DNA of 64,000 nt. Source: Planotetraspora thailandica. Lineage in GTDB: Bacteria; Actinomycetota; Actinomycetes; Streptosporangiales; Streptosporangiaceae. Of the stretch, positions 43,486-52,324 are shown piece by piece. The number at the start of each line of letters is the position of its first letter. Positions within the stretch are counted from its first letter, which is position 1. The notes under the pieces are model-generated. The model had not been told where the DNA came from. It saw only the letters and a list, made by a program, of their open reading frames with translations, and searched no databases. Location: NCBI RefSeq assembly GCF_016863335.1, contig NZ_BOOR01000037.1:100554-164553 (forward strand), in the 5' to 3' direction. A program made the position numbers and the translations under genes.

Positions 43486-43941
43486 ATGAGACCCGCCGAA
43501 GAACTCCGGTACCTCATCCTGGCCGCCCAACGAGAGGGGAATCGACTGCTCCTCCAAGCCCTGCGGCCGTTGGGCATCACCCCTTCCCAAGCCGAAGTGA
43601 TCCGTGTCCTTCAGGACCACCAGCCGCTCGCCCTCAACAGCCTCGGCGACCTGCTGGTCTGCGAGACCGGGAACAGTCCCAGCCGGCTGGTCGACCGGCT
43701 CACGTCCGCGGGCCTGGTCAACCGCCAGATATCGGCACATGACCGTCGCCACGTCGAATTGACCCTCACAGAGGAGGGGCGGCACCTCGCCGGGCAGATC
43801 GCCACCATCGAAGACGACCTCTACCGGTCCATCGATGCCGCGGTCGAAGGGCGCGACACCGATCAGATCACCGGCTTTCTCCGAGCATTCGTCGCCGACA
43901 TGCCAGCCGGTCAGGCTCTGGCCCGGCGCACCGGCGTTTGA
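43486..43941 (+). CDS. MarR-family regulator
   Basis: 151 residues, ATG after GGAGCCGG. Winged helix at about 28-100: ITPSQAEVIRVLQDHQPLAL, then SPSRLVDRLTSAGLVNRQIS (recognition helix) and wing SAHDRRHVELTLTEEG. N- and C-terminal helices form the dimer. It likely senses a small phenolic or lactone-type molecule. The repeated operator suggests it controls itself and the lactonase-like gene at 48692-49570. Confidence 0.87.
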   Translation: MRPAEELRYLILAAQREGNRLLLQALRPLGITPSQAEVIRVLQDHQPLALNSLGDLLVCETGNSPSRLVDRLTSAGLVNRQISAHDRRHVELTLTEEGRHLAGQIATIEDDLYRSIDAAVEGRDTDQITGFLRAFVADMPAGQALARRTGV

Positions 43942-44083
43942 GGAGCCGGCTGAGCCGCGGTGCGCAGGTGCCCCCGGGCCTCGCGGGGATGGCGGGCCCG
44001 GCGCAGCGCCAAAGCTCCGCCACCTGTTCGTATCCATCAGCGCGGGTGGTGGGTTCCCGGTGCACGGCGAGGCCCGGCCGGTC

Positions 44084-45019
44084 TTACCCGAGGGTCAGGT
44101 GTTCCGGGCTGAGCAAGCTCAGGAAGTCCTTCGCGTCGAAGCGTGCGCCAACCGAGGCGACGCCGGTGGTGTCGCCTGTTCCAGCCAGTATTCGGCAGGC
44201 TGCCTCGACGACCAGAGGCGCCGTGACCGCATAGATGTCCCTGCCGCTCGCCACCGCGCGACGTTCCATGCCATCCGACTGTGCGACGACCTCGACCAGG
44301 AACGTCTGTGCCGAGCGGCCGTGCTCGTCGGCCGCGACCGGGCCTGACGGGTCAGCGGCGCGCAGGTCGTCGACGGCGTTGCTCGTCATGAACGTGCAGA
44401 TCTCGGGTGCGTCCAGATGTGTCGGAATGGTGGCGCTATCGGCCATCGTGAATTCGCCGACAACCGACCGGGTGCCGATGGGGGCCGGGAAGGTCCACTC
44501 GGTGCGGGCGGCATCGCCGTCGCGGAACTGCAGCCGGTGGCCGCTGTAGACGATCCGACGACCGTCGCGGCGTTGCGCGGAGACACGACCCGTCGCTCGG
44601 GTGCCGGGAGTGGGGCGCCAGCTGCTGAGGGCGTAGGCGATGGTGATCTGGTCGGCGGCCGGCCAGTCGTCCGTCGCCATGGTGGCGAGCAGGTCTCCCA
44701 GACCGCCGTAGAACGCCACCGCCGGCACGATCGGGATGCCGGCCTCGGCATATGAGGCGAAGGTGTCCGTCACGACCTCGATTTCGGCGGTGACGTCGAG
44801 ATAGGGGATCCCGGCGCGGATCGCGGATTCGATCACCGGGGCGGCTGTGGCCGCGAACGGCCCGGCGCAGTTGATCACCGCGTCGGCGTCCAGGAGCGCC
44901 GCGTCCAGATCGGTGGCGCGACCGCAAGGGATCGGCGTCACGCCCCGCCGCCGTAGTTCGGCTACGACAAAACCACCTGTGTGGCCCTTGGCGCCCATGA
45001 CCGCGACTCGCTTGTTCAT
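44084..45019 (-). CDS. Saccharopine dehydrogenase-like / trans-acting enoyl reductase-type protein
   Basis: 311 residues from MNKRVAVMGAKGHTGG; two earlier in-frame starts exist and none has a good ribosome-binding site. The N-terminal Rossmann fold has a G-A-K-G-H-T-G-G dinucleotide loop, then VINCAGPFAATAAPVIESAI and YLDVTAEIEVV, the pattern of the saccharopine-reductase-like family. The C-terminal half forms the catalytic/dimer domain. The reaction is unknown; relatives reduce enoyl lipids or act on amino-acid adducts. It is divergent from a GlxA-type regulator with a 71-base gap. Confidence 0.8.
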   Translation of the reverse strand: MNKRVAVMGAKGHTGGFVVAELRRRGVTPIPCGRATDLDAALLDADAVINCAGPFAATAAPVIESAIRAGIPYLDVTAEIEVVTDTFASYAEAGIPIVPAVAFYGGLGDLLATMATDDWPAADQITIAYALSSWRPTPGTRATGRVSAQRRDGRRIVYSGHRLQFRDGDAARTEWTFPAPIGTRSVVGEFTMADSATIPTHLDAPEICTFMTSNAVDDLRAADPSGPVAADEHGRSAQTFLVEVVAQSDGMERRAVASGRDIYAVTAPLVVEAACRILAGTGDTTGVASVGARFDAKDFLSLLSPEHLTLG

Positions 45020-45090
45020 GTGTTCAGCGTCGCCCATGTGATCGGGCACAGCCCAGTGTCCGCAGCGACGTATCCCGTACAGTTTCGGAC

Positions 45091-46026
45091 ATGTCCTCCG
45101 TCGCTCTGGCTGTCACCGACGGCACCCCACTGTTCGAGCTCGCCGCGGCCTGCGAGGTCTTCGGCGTCGACCGTGAGCTCGCCCACCCTTGGTACGACTT
45201 CGCCATCTGCGGCCAGAACGACGCGGAGGTCGGCGGCTGGCTCAGGGCCGGCATCCGGCACGACCTGGAGGCGCTGGCCGACGCCGACACGGTGATCGTT
45301 CCGTCCTGTCGCGACGCCGCGGAACCGCCACCGCCGGCGCTGGTCGACGCCGTCCGTGCGGCCCATCGGGCCGGCGCCCGGGTGGCCTCTCTGTGTACCG
45401 GCGCGTTCGTGCTCGCCGAGGCCGGCCTGCTCGACGGCCGGCGCGCGACCACGCATTGGGCGCACACGGCGCTGCTGCACGACCGGTATCCCGCGGTCCG
45501 CGTCGACCCCGACGTGCTCTACGTCGACGAGGGCGATGTGCTGACCTCGGCCGGCAAGGCCGCCGGCATGGACCTGTGCCTGCATCTCGTACGGACCGAC
45601 CACGGCACGGCGGTGGCCAACGCGCTCGCGCGCAGCCTCGTGGTTCCCCCGCACCGCCCGGGAGGCCAGGCCCAGTTCATCCCGGCCGCGGTCGCACATG
45701 GCCGGAACCATGTCCTCGCCGAACTCATGTCGTGGGTGCTGGAACGACTGGAGCACCCGCTGACGGTGCACGACCTCGCGTGTGAGGCCGGGATGAGCTC
45801 ACGCAACCTCGCACGGCACTTCAACGCGGTAGCCGGGACCAGCCCGCTGCGCTGGCTGCTGATCCAGCGGGTACGGCGCGCACAGGAACTGCTGGAGACC
45901 TCAGACCTGAGCGTCGAGCAGATCGCGTCGCGGACGGGCATGGGCACCGCGACCACACTGCGCCGCCACTTCAGCCAGCAACTCGGCGTGCCACCCGAGA
46001 CCTACCGCCGGACCTTCCGCCCCTGA
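45091..46026 (+). CDS. GlxA-type AraC regulator (DJ-1/PfpI domain), second of three
   Basis: 311 residues. DJ-1/PfpI domain with the nucleophile-elbow Cys in ASLCTGAFVLAEAGLLDGRR and following ATTHWAHTALL. AraC domain with LTVHDLACEAGMSSRNLARH and MGTATTLRRHFSQQLGVPPE, ending YRRTFRP, complete unlike the first copy. It is divergent from the saccharopine dehydrogenase-like gene, which it probably regulates. Confidence 0.9.
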   Translation: MSSVALAVTDGTPLFELAAACEVFGVDRELAHPWYDFAICGQNDAEVGGWLRAGIRHDLEALADADTVIVPSCRDAAEPPPPALVDAVRAAHRAGARVASLCTGAFVLAEAGLLDGRRATTHWAHTALLHDRYPAVRVDPDVLYVDEGDVLTSAGKAAGMDLCLHLVRTDHGTAVANALARSLVVPPHRPGGQAQFIPAAVAHGRNHVLAELMSWVLERLEHPLTVHDLACEAGMSSRNLARHFNAVAGTSPLRWLLIQRVRRAQELLETSDLSVEQIASRTGMGTATTLRRHFSQQLGVPPETYRRTFRP

Positions 46027-46042
46027 GCCGCCGCGGCCTGCA

Positions 46043-46972
46043 TCAGGGCAGCGTGAGAACGATTTTGCCGGTGGTGCGGCCGGTCTGGAGGAGGTCGTGA
46101 GCCTTGGCGACGGCGTCCAGAGGGAGGACGGCGGCGATCTCGGGGCGCAGCCGGCCCGCCTCGGCGAGTGCCGCGAGTTCCCGTAGCCCCGCCTGGTCCG
46201 ACTCGACGACCATGAATGTGGCCCGCTTTCCGGCAGCCCGCGCTTCGCCTGCCAGATACGCCTCGCCGGGAGAGGCGAGGGACACCACGATGCCGCCCGC
46301 GCGGAGAGTACGCAGCGAGCGCGGGCCATACGAGCCGCCTATGGTGTCGATCACCATGTCCAGGTCGCTCAGCACCTCGTCGAAATGCACCTCCGTGTAA
46401 TCGATCAGCTCGTCCGCGCCGAGCCGGCGGAGAAACTCGTGCTTGGCCGCGCGAGCCGTGCCGATGACGTACGCCCCGCGCGCCTTTGCGATCTGGACCG
46501 CGATATGCCCGACGCCGCCCGCCGCGGCGTGGACGAGCACGCGCTGCCCCGGTCGTACGTCGGCGATTTCGGCGAGCGCCTGCCAGGCGGTCAGGCCGGC
46601 CAGCGGAAGCGCTCCGGCTTCCTCGTCGGTCAACGAGGCGGGCTTGCGCACGAGATGCCGTGCCGGGGAGACCACATACTCGGCGTGCGTCCCTGCCGGC
46701 GACGGGTGGCGTGGCAGGCCCATGACCTCGTCGCCCGGCACGAAGAGTGTGACGCCCGTGCCGACGGCCTCGACCACGCCGGACACGTCCCAGCCCAGCC
46801 GGACGACCCGCCCTGCCAGCCCGCCGGTCATCCTGTGCCAGACGTCCGTCGGGTTGACCGCGGCCGCGCGCACGCGGACCAGCACCTCCGCCGGGCCCGG
46901 CTCGGGCCGTTCCACGTTTGCGATCTTCAGCACCTCGGGCCCGCCGAAGTCGTCCTGGATCACCGCACGCAT
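46043..46972 (-). CDS. NADP-dependent quinone oxidoreductase-like MDR protein
   Basis: 309 residues from MRAVIQDDFGGPEVL. GroES-like N-terminal domain with AAAVNPTDVWHRMTGGLAGR, then the Rossmann domain with VLVHAAAGGVGHIAVQIAKA (NADPH loop). No zinc ligands, as expected for zeta-crystallin/quinone reductase types. It reduces quinones or enones with NADPH. It is divergent from the third GlxA-type regulator (gap 114 bases). Confidence 0.88.
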   Translation of the reverse strand: MRAVIQDDFGGPEVLKIANVERPEPGPAEVLVRVRAAAVNPTDVWHRMTGGLAGRVVRLGWDVSGVVEAVGTGVTLFVPGDEVMGLPRHPSPAGTHAEYVVSPARHLVRKPASLTDEEAGALPLAGLTAWQALAEIADVRPGQRVLVHAAAGGVGHIAVQIAKARGAYVIGTARAAKHEFLRRLGADELIDYTEVHFDEVLSDLDMVIDTIGGSYGPRSLRTLRAGGIVVSLASPGEAYLAGEARAAGKRATFMVVESDQAGLRELAALAEAGRLRPEIAAVLPLDAVAKAHDLLQTGRTTGKIVLTLP

Positions 46973-47086
46973 GACATGTCTCCTGTCTGGAGCCGTCCCG
47001 GCCGGACCGCCGGGTTCGCCCAGGCTGCCATCCGGGTCGAACCCTCGGCGAGTGGCTAGATCGCCAATATGTGGAAGGATCTGGCC

Positions 47087-48130
47087 ATGCATCGCGTCGT
47101 GGTCCTGGCCCTGGATGGCGTGTACCCGTTCGAGTTGACGATCCCGCAGCGGATCTTCGGCACCGCGACAGGAGCCGAAGGAGAGCCGCTCTATGAAGTG
47201 GTGACCTGCGGCGTCACGGCTGGACCCGTCCGAACCAGCGCCGACTTCAGCATCACCGTGGAGTACGGCATCGATGTCGTCGCCACGGCCGACACCGTGG
47301 TGATCCCGCCGTTCGTATGCGAACCCGAGGACACACAGGACTGGCTGCCCGGTCCCGTCGCCGCCACGCTGGCCCGGATCCGCCCCGGAACGCGAGTGAT
47401 GTCCATCTGCACGGCGTCCTACGTGCTTGCCGCCGCGGGCCTGCTCGACGGTCGTCCCGCGACCTCCCACTGGAACGTCGCCGAGCATTTTCAGCGGATG
47501 TTCCCGCAGGTCAACGTGGATGCCAACGTGCTGTTCGTGGACGACGGGGACGTTCTCACCGCCGCCGGCGTGGCAGCGGGGATCGACCTGTGCCTCCATC
47601 TGGTGCGCCGCGACCACGGAGCCGAGATCGCCAACCAGGTGGCGCGGCGCTGTGTCGTACCACCGTGGCGGGAGGGTGGCCAGGCGCAGTTCATCGAACG
47701 GCCCGTCCCGGAGTCGGCGGCCTCGTCCACGTCCGCGACCCGCGCGTGGGTGCTCGAGCGCCTCCACGGGCCCATCACTCTGTCCAGCATGGCCCGGCAT
47801 GCCCAGATGAGCGTCCGCACCTTCTCCCGCCGCTTCCGGGAGGAGGTCGGCATGACACCGGGTCAGTGGCTCATCCGACAGCGCGTCGAACACGCCCGCC
47901 GCCTGCTGGAGACCACCGACCTACCAGTGGACGGAGTCGCCGTGGAGGCGGGTTTCGGAACAGGCGCCTCACTGCGGCAGCACATGACCGCCGCCTTGGG
48001 AGTGTCGCCCACCGCGTACCGCCACACCTTCCGCGCAGCGGTCCCCGCCGCCCGATCAGATCTCAGGCCTCGCGCAGGCGACGATCACAGTGCCGGACCT
48101 GGCCGGATGATCGGAAGAGTTCGTTGCTGA
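47087..48130 (+). CDS. GlxA-type AraC regulator (DJ-1/PfpI domain), third of three
   Basis: 347 residues from MHRVVVLALDGVYPFEL (AAGGA seven bases upstream), preferred to the ATG 18 bases earlier. DJ-1/PfpI domain with Cys in SICTASYVLAAAGLLDGRPA. AraC domain with ITLSSMARHAQMSVRTFSRR and a full second helix-turn-helix ending YRHTFRA. It has an extra Arg/Gly-rich tail of about 35 residues. It probably controls the divergent quinone oxidoreductase gene. Confidence 0.88.
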   Translation: MHRVVVLALDGVYPFELTIPQRIFGTATGAEGEPLYEVVTCGVTAGPVRTSADFSITVEYGIDVVATADTVVIPPFVCEPEDTQDWLPGPVAATLARIRPGTRVMSICTASYVLAAAGLLDGRPATSHWNVAEHFQRMFPQVNVDANVLFVDDGDVLTAAGVAAGIDLCLHLVRRDHGAEIANQVARRCVVPPWREGGQAQFIERPVPESAASSTSATRAWVLERLHGPITLSSMARHAQMSVRTFSRRFREEVGMTPGQWLIRQRVEHARRLLETTDLPVDGVAVEAGFGTGASLRQHMTAALGVSPTAYRHTFRAAVPAARSDLRPRAGDDHSAGPGRMIGRVRC

Positions 48131-48135
48131 GGCAC

Positions 48136-48618
48136 TCAACGTGCCCCCGCGTCGGGAGACTCGAGGATGTCCTTCAAAACTCGCAGATTTCGCGCGACGG
48201 CACCGGTCATGCCACGGGTCAGCAGGCCACTCGGCACGCTCAGGGTGCCCGCCTGGAGTTCGATCTCGTTGACGAGGTCGGTCGCGGTGGCGGACCTCTC
48301 CAGATCGTAGATCGCGCGCCCCTGGAAGGGGCCGAAGCCGCCCTCTATCACGAGGCGGCGGTCGCGCTCGTACTCGACGATCTCGAGCCGTTCCCACATG
48401 GGCCTGGGCAGGGTGCGGAACTGCTCGAACACGGTGCCGGGGCCCACCGGTCCCGGCGTGACCGGTTGTGTTATGTGAATCGCGTAGTTCCACGCGGGCA
48501 GGTTGCGCAGATCCGCCAGATAGTCGAACACCACGCTGACCTGGCGCTCGACGCGCAACGTGTTGGCGAACCTCACGTTCCTTCCCCTCCGTGAGGATCC
48601 GAACAAGCCTGTGATCAT
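48136..48618 (-). CDS. SRPBCC-fold (polyketide cyclase/START-like) protein
   Basis: 160 residues. VRFANTLRVERQVSVVFDYL and then RNLPAWNYAI form the start of the helix-grip fold. ERLEIVEYERDRRLVIEGG and the C-terminal helix LLTRGMTGAVARNLRVLKDI complete it. Such proteins bind hydrophobic ligands or assist cyclisation. It lies 74 bases downstream of the MBL-fold gene on the same strand, so the pair is probably one transcript under the putative MarR site. Confidence 0.82.
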   Translation of the reverse strand: MITGLFGSSRRGRNVRFANTLRVERQVSVVFDYLADLRNLPAWNYAIHITQPVTPGPVGPGTVFEQFRTLPRPMWERLEIVEYERDRRLVIEGGFGPFQGRAIYDLERSATATDLVNEIELQAGTLSVPSGLLTRGMTGAVARNLRVLKDILESPDAGAR

Positions 48619-48691
48619 CGTTCACTCCTTGGGTGAATGCAGGAGCCGGGCAGATGGGGACGTCGGATGACGCCCAAAGTCATGCGCAGAG

Positions 48692-49570
48692 TCATGCGCT
48701 CGGAACCGGGTTGAGCGGCGTGGTGAGGCGGTCGGCCGCGCTGGGGTCGTGGGCCGCCAGAACCACCAGACCGGGCATCGTGGCGCGTAGGGCGTTCACC
48801 TTGCCCACCGCGTCGCGCATCTGCTTCTTGTCGCCCACTCCGGGCAGCTTGCCGTCGGCCAGGAGGTCTGCGTCGTAGGTGAGGTCGCCGACCAGGATCA
48901 GCGGAGCGTGGCCGGGGCGGCGGATCAGCAGGGACAGCGAGCCCGGTGTGTGCCCGGGAGTTGGCAGGAGCGTGAGGCTTCCGTCGCCGAACAGGTCGTG
49001 GCCGATGCTGAAGGGCGCCAAAGTCGGATCCGCGAGCGGTTCGGGTGTGATCAGGTTCCAGTTGAGCCCCGGCAGGTCGATGTGCGAGGACATCAGGCCG
49101 CGGGCCTCCGGAAGCGGCTGGTGCAGGGACTGCCATTCGTCGTGGCTGACGATGATGTCGGCGTGGCCGAGCAGCGGGAGGCCGCCGATGTGGTCCTGGT
49201 GAAGGTGGGAGATCACCGCGGTGTCGACGTCGTGGATGGCGTATCCCAGCCGGGACAGGCCGGCCGAGAGCGTCTGGTCGGGTTCGATGGCGAATTTCGC
49301 GAGGCGTGAATAGATCAGCCCGTAGATTCCGCCAGGGAAGTAGTCCGGGTCGGTCACCGAGGCGCGGTCCTGCCCGGTGTCGAACAGCACCACACCATCG
49401 CGATGTTCGATCACGTAGACGTTGATCGGCCGGGGCGCGGTCCACCGTGTCGAGGTGAACAGCCAGAAGTAGAGGTTTTTCCACGTCGGCCCGACATGCT
49501 CTGGCCGGATGGCCACCGAGCCGGTGCTGATGACGGAGACACGCGCGATCGGATCGGTCGATGCGGTCAT
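48692..49570 (-). CDS. MBL-fold hydrolase, N-acyl-homoserine lactonase-like
   Basis: 292 residues from MTASTDPIAR (AAGGG upstream); a GTG 15 bases earlier is less well placed. The binuclear zinc motif is HLHQDH (His122, His124, Asp126, His127 in SHLHQDHIGG), followed by TPGHTPGSLSLLI and VGDLTYDADLL. The N-terminal INVYVIEHRDGVVLFDTGQD matches the AttM/AiiA lactonase plan. It may open lactone rings; the real substrate is unknown. A 25-bp palindrome lies 25 bases upstream. Confidence 0.87.
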   Translation of the reverse strand: MTASTDPIARVSVISTGSVAIRPEHVGPTWKNLYFWLFTSTRWTAPRPINVYVIEHRDGVVLFDTGQDRASVTDPDYFPGGIYGLIYSRLAKFAIEPDQTLSAGLSRLGYAIHDVDTAVISHLHQDHIGGLPLLGHADIIVSHDEWQSLHQPLPEARGLMSSHIDLPGLNWNLITPEPLADPTLAPFSIGHDLFGDGSLTLLPTPGHTPGSLSLLIRRPGHAPLILVGDLTYDADLLADGKLPGVGDKKQMRDAVGKVNALRATMPGLVVLAAHDPSAADRLTTPLNPVPSA

Positions 49571-49594
49571 TTCAGAGCCCTTCACAGGATTGTG

Positions 49595-49619
49595 TGTCGT
49601 GTCATTAAATTACACGACA
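49595..49619. promoter_or_regulatory. 25-bp palindrome upstream of the lactonase-like gene (second MarR-type site)
   Basis: TGTCGTGT and ACACGACA flank an AT-rich 9-base centre. Eleven of twelve paired positions match. It shares TGTCG-GTCATT-A-TTAC with the site at 43285 in front of the MarR gene. Confidence 0.7.
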
Positions 49620-49786
49620 TACATATGAGCGACAAGGCCCGCCCGCAGGTAGCCGGCACGGCCTCACCGCACAGCGCGGCGCCGACCCGGCACCGCGCTG
49701 TTCGAGCGACCACTATCGACGTTCGAGGGGGCCCTGGCCCGGTGTCGTGATAGGACGAGTCCCTCGATAAGACAGCGGATGCCTCG

Positions 49787-50250
49787 TCAGCGGCCGATCT
49801 TGCCCAGCTCGGCAAGGTCCTCGTCGGAGAGCGAGAGTCCCGCGCCGGCGATGTTCTCGCGCAGGTGCGCCGTGGACGAGGTGCCGGGGATTAGCAGGAT
49901 GTTCGGCGACCGATGCAGTAGCCAGGCCAGGGCGACAGACATCGGCGTCGCGTCCAACCAGGCCGCTACGGTCGAGAGCGCCGAGGACTGCAGTGGGCTG
50001 AAGCCACCAAGAGGGAAGTAGGGCACGTAGGCGATGCCCTGTTCGGCCAGCCTGTCGATCAGCTCGTCGTCTTGGCGGTATGCGAGGTTGTACATGTTCT
50101 GCACGCATACGATCGGCGCGATCGCCTGTGCCTCGGCGACCTGTTCCACCGTCGCGTTGCTCACCCCGAGGTGCCGGATCAGGCCCTGCTGCTGGAGTTC
50201 GACGAGCGTCTCGAACGGCTCAGCGAGCGAGCCGGGTTGGGGTCCCTCGG
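49787..50250 (-). pseudogene. Aldo/keto reductase, N-terminally truncated
   Basis: The frame gives the second half of an AKR barrel: AEPFETLVELQQQGLIRHLG, VQNMYNLAYRQDDELID, YVPYFPLGGFSPLQSS and LIPGTSSTAHLRENI (NADP-binding end). The first half, with the catalytic Tyr, Lys and Asp, is missing. Similarity ends near 50250, exactly where the opposite-strand HxlR gene starts. The remaining 150 residues cannot form the active enzyme. Confidence 0.8.
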
Positions 50251-50253
50251 TCG

Positions 50254-50697
50254 ATGGCGACGATGACGGCAGCCCAGAAGAGGGCACAGACCAAGGCGGA
50301 ATATGACGCTTTCCTAGCGGCATGTCCTAGCCGCAAGCTGCTCGACCGGATCTCCGACAAGTGGGTCACGTTGGTCCTGGCCGCGCTGGGCAGCGACGGC
50401 TCGCATCAATTCGGCGCCTACTGCGCCGGTGAGCCCCGGTCGATGCGTTACTCGGAGTTGTCCCGCCTGCTGGCCGGCGTCAGTCAGAAGATGCTCACTC
50501 AGACGCTGCGCTCTTTGGAGCGTGACGGTCTCATCACCCGCACCGCGACGCCGACCGTGCCCGTCACGGTCTCTTACGAGCTGACCGACCTGGGTCTCTC
50601 ACTGCACCAGATGATGCGCGGCCTCAAGACCTGGGCCGAGATGCACATGGACGATGTGCTCGCCAACCGTGCGACGTACGACACCCGCGCCACCTGA
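50254..50697 (+). CDS. HxlR-family winged-helix regulator
   Basis: 147 residues from the ATG at 50254 (another ATG at 50263). HxlR core: ACPSRKLLDRISDKWVTLVL with the conserved Cys, then MRYSELSRLLAGVSQKMLTQ (recognition helix) and RSLERDGLITRT with wing VPVTVSYELTDLG. HxlR proteins sense electrophiles or quinones through the Cys, and often control an oxidoreductase such as the adjacent AKR. That partner is broken here. A strong terminator follows. Confidence 0.88.
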   Translation: MATMTAAQKRAQTKAEYDAFLAACPSRKLLDRISDKWVTLVLAALGSDGSHQFGAYCAGEPRSMRYSELSRLLAGVSQKMLTQTLRSLERDGLITRTATPTVPVTVSYELTDLGLSLHQMMRGLKTWAEMHMDDVLANRATYDTRAT

Positions 50698-50737
50698 ACC
50701 GGGGAGCGAAGGCGTCACATCAGCGGTGGTGTGAGAA

Positions 50738-50766
50738 GAGGAGGGTCGGGCGACCCGACCCTCCTC
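50738..50766. terminator. Bidirectional hairpin terminator
   Basis: GAGGAGGGTCGGG and CCCGACCCTCCTC form a perfect 13-bp stem with a 3-base loop. It lies between the convergent HxlR gene and the secreted protein gene at 50786. Confidence 0.8.
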
Positions 50767-50785
50767 CTCGATTTCCTCGTTGCGT

Positions 50786-52207
50786 CTACTTGTGCTTGGG
50801 GACGTACAGCTTGATCGAGTCGATCGTCGCGGTGCCCTCACCAGCGTCGGTGTACGGGTCGCCGATCACGGGGAAGTCGGGGTAACCCGAGCCGGCCGGC
50901 CACTGGTCCGGCCACTCCTGGTGGTCGTAGACGCCGTTCTGTACGAGAGTGCCGTTGTAGCGGCCGTCGTACTGATCGGGCGTGTTGTTGTAGTGCCAGA
51001 TCGGCACGTTGTCGACGACGAAGTCCCGGTGGAAGCGGATCGTCCGGTGCCCGCCGTGCAGGAACGTTCCGGTGACCTCTTCGGTGTAGCCGGTCTTGTC
51101 CCGCTCGACGGCGAAGATGTAGTCGCTGTTCGGCATCAGTTCGGGGATCATCTCTGCCGCCGCGGACGGCGACACCGGCTCGGCGACACCGTCGGAACAG
51201 GTGGTCATGAACCACTGCGAGTTGCCGGTGATTCCGCCCTTGCCAGGCTTGTAGTTCGGCAGGCCGTTGATCCACATGTCGATGATGTTGTTGGTGCTGT
51301 CGCGGATCGGGTAGTACGTGTTAGTCGTCGGGTCACAGATGCGCCCGCCGCTTCCCGTGCCGATCCGGTCGGGGTGCTGGGCGAACGAGTCCATGAGGAT
51401 CTTCCGCCGGTAGTGCCAGAAGTGCAGGTTCGCCGGCTGCGGGTTGGAGAAGTCGACGATGCCGAGCAGGTGGAAGGCGTTGTATCCGAAGGGACCATTC
51501 GTCACGCTCTGCCAGTCACACGGATTTGTCGTGATCTGGCTGTTCCACCCCTTGGTCCCGATGCCTTCCGCGTACGGGAACTGCGTCTTGCACTCGCCGG
51601 CAACGGGCGTGTACCCGTTCTCTTTGCCGTCGTAGAAGACGCTGCCGTTGCGCTCCCCGCCGAAGTCGAGCGTCTTGAGGTGGTACTCGAGACGGTATTC
51701 GGGTGGCAACTTCTGCGTGGTGGTGACGAGCGCGCCGTCGTAGGAATCCGGTGAACTGATCTTAAGAACGTTGCCGCCCTTCGCCTTCTCGGTCGAGATT
51801 GTCGGCGGCCGCTCCGGAGTGCCGTTCTTGTCCCAGTCGCGGGCCGATAATGAGGCGGTCAGCCAGCCGTCCTTGCCGAATTGCACGTCCTTGCGGTATG
51901 TCGCGAAGCTGTTCAGCGCCGCTTGCATGTCGGGGCCGTAGTCGTTCTTCCACCAGTCCCCGTAGTCGTCCATGATCGTGTCGACGGGCTGGTCACCGGT
52001 CCAGCGGATCCACGGACTCGAGTCCGTGTTCAGGTCCTTCTCGCGGCCCTGGAAGTCCTCCGAGTACTTCAGTTGCCAGCCGGCGGTGGCCGCCGCCGAC
52101 TCGGCGTCCGGCGTGGCCGCGGTGGCCGGGACGTTCACGCCCGGGATCGCGGCCGCCGCGATGACGAGTCCGGCGATACCGATCCTCACTGTTCGCTTAC
52201 TACGCAC
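50786..52207 (-). CDS. Secreted protein, possible polysaccharide-active enzyme (beta-sandwich)
   Basis: 473 residues from a GTG after AGAGGAG. The signal peptide (about 1-31) ends ATAAT. The mature protein is rich in Trp, Tyr, Asn and Gly with beta-strand character (LEYHLKTLDFGGERNGSVFY, WHYRRKILMDSFAQH, GGHRTIRFHRDFVVDNV). This suggests a concanavalin-like glycanase or lyase fold. Cys are spaced for disulfides. I do not recognise a catalytic motif with confidence. Neighbours (mutarotase-like protein, sugar kinase, IclR) suggest a saccharide substrate. Confidence 0.65.
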   Translation of the reverse strand: MRSKRTVRIGIAGLVIAAAAIPGVNVPATAATPDAESAAATAGWQLKYSEDFQGREKDLNTDSSPWIRWTGDQPVDTIMDDYGDWWKNDYGPDMQAALNSFATYRKDVQFGKDGWLTASLSARDWDKNGTPERPPTISTEKAKGGNVLKISSPDSYDGALVTTTQKLPPEYRLEYHLKTLDFGGERNGSVFYDGKENGYTPVAGECKTQFPYAEGIGTKGWNSQITTNPCDWQSVTNGPFGYNAFHLLGIVDFSNPQPANLHFWHYRRKILMDSFAQHPDRIGTGSGGRICDPTTNTYYPIRDSTNNIIDMWINGLPNYKPGKGGITGNSQWFMTTCSDGVAEPVSPSAAAEMIPELMPNSDYIFAVERDKTGYTEEVTGTFLHGGHRTIRFHRDFVVDNVPIWHYNNTPDQYDGRYNGTLVQNGVYDHQEWPDQWPAGSGYPDFPVIGDPYTDAGEGTATIDSIKLYVPKHK

Positions 52208-52324
52208 TGCATCTCCTCTGCTTGTTGTTGTGCAACCCCAGGTTCAGATGCTTGCCTTGCTCAGTGCCCGTTCCGCCGTACCGTTGCCGGCGCAGTGACC
52301 GCTGCCCCGGTTCCGGCACAACCG

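Noticed and set aside
46043..47893. Reading the long minus frame as a 616-residue fusion protein
   Set aside because: The first half is antisense to the third GlxA-type regulator; a normal MDR oxidoreductase starts at 46972.
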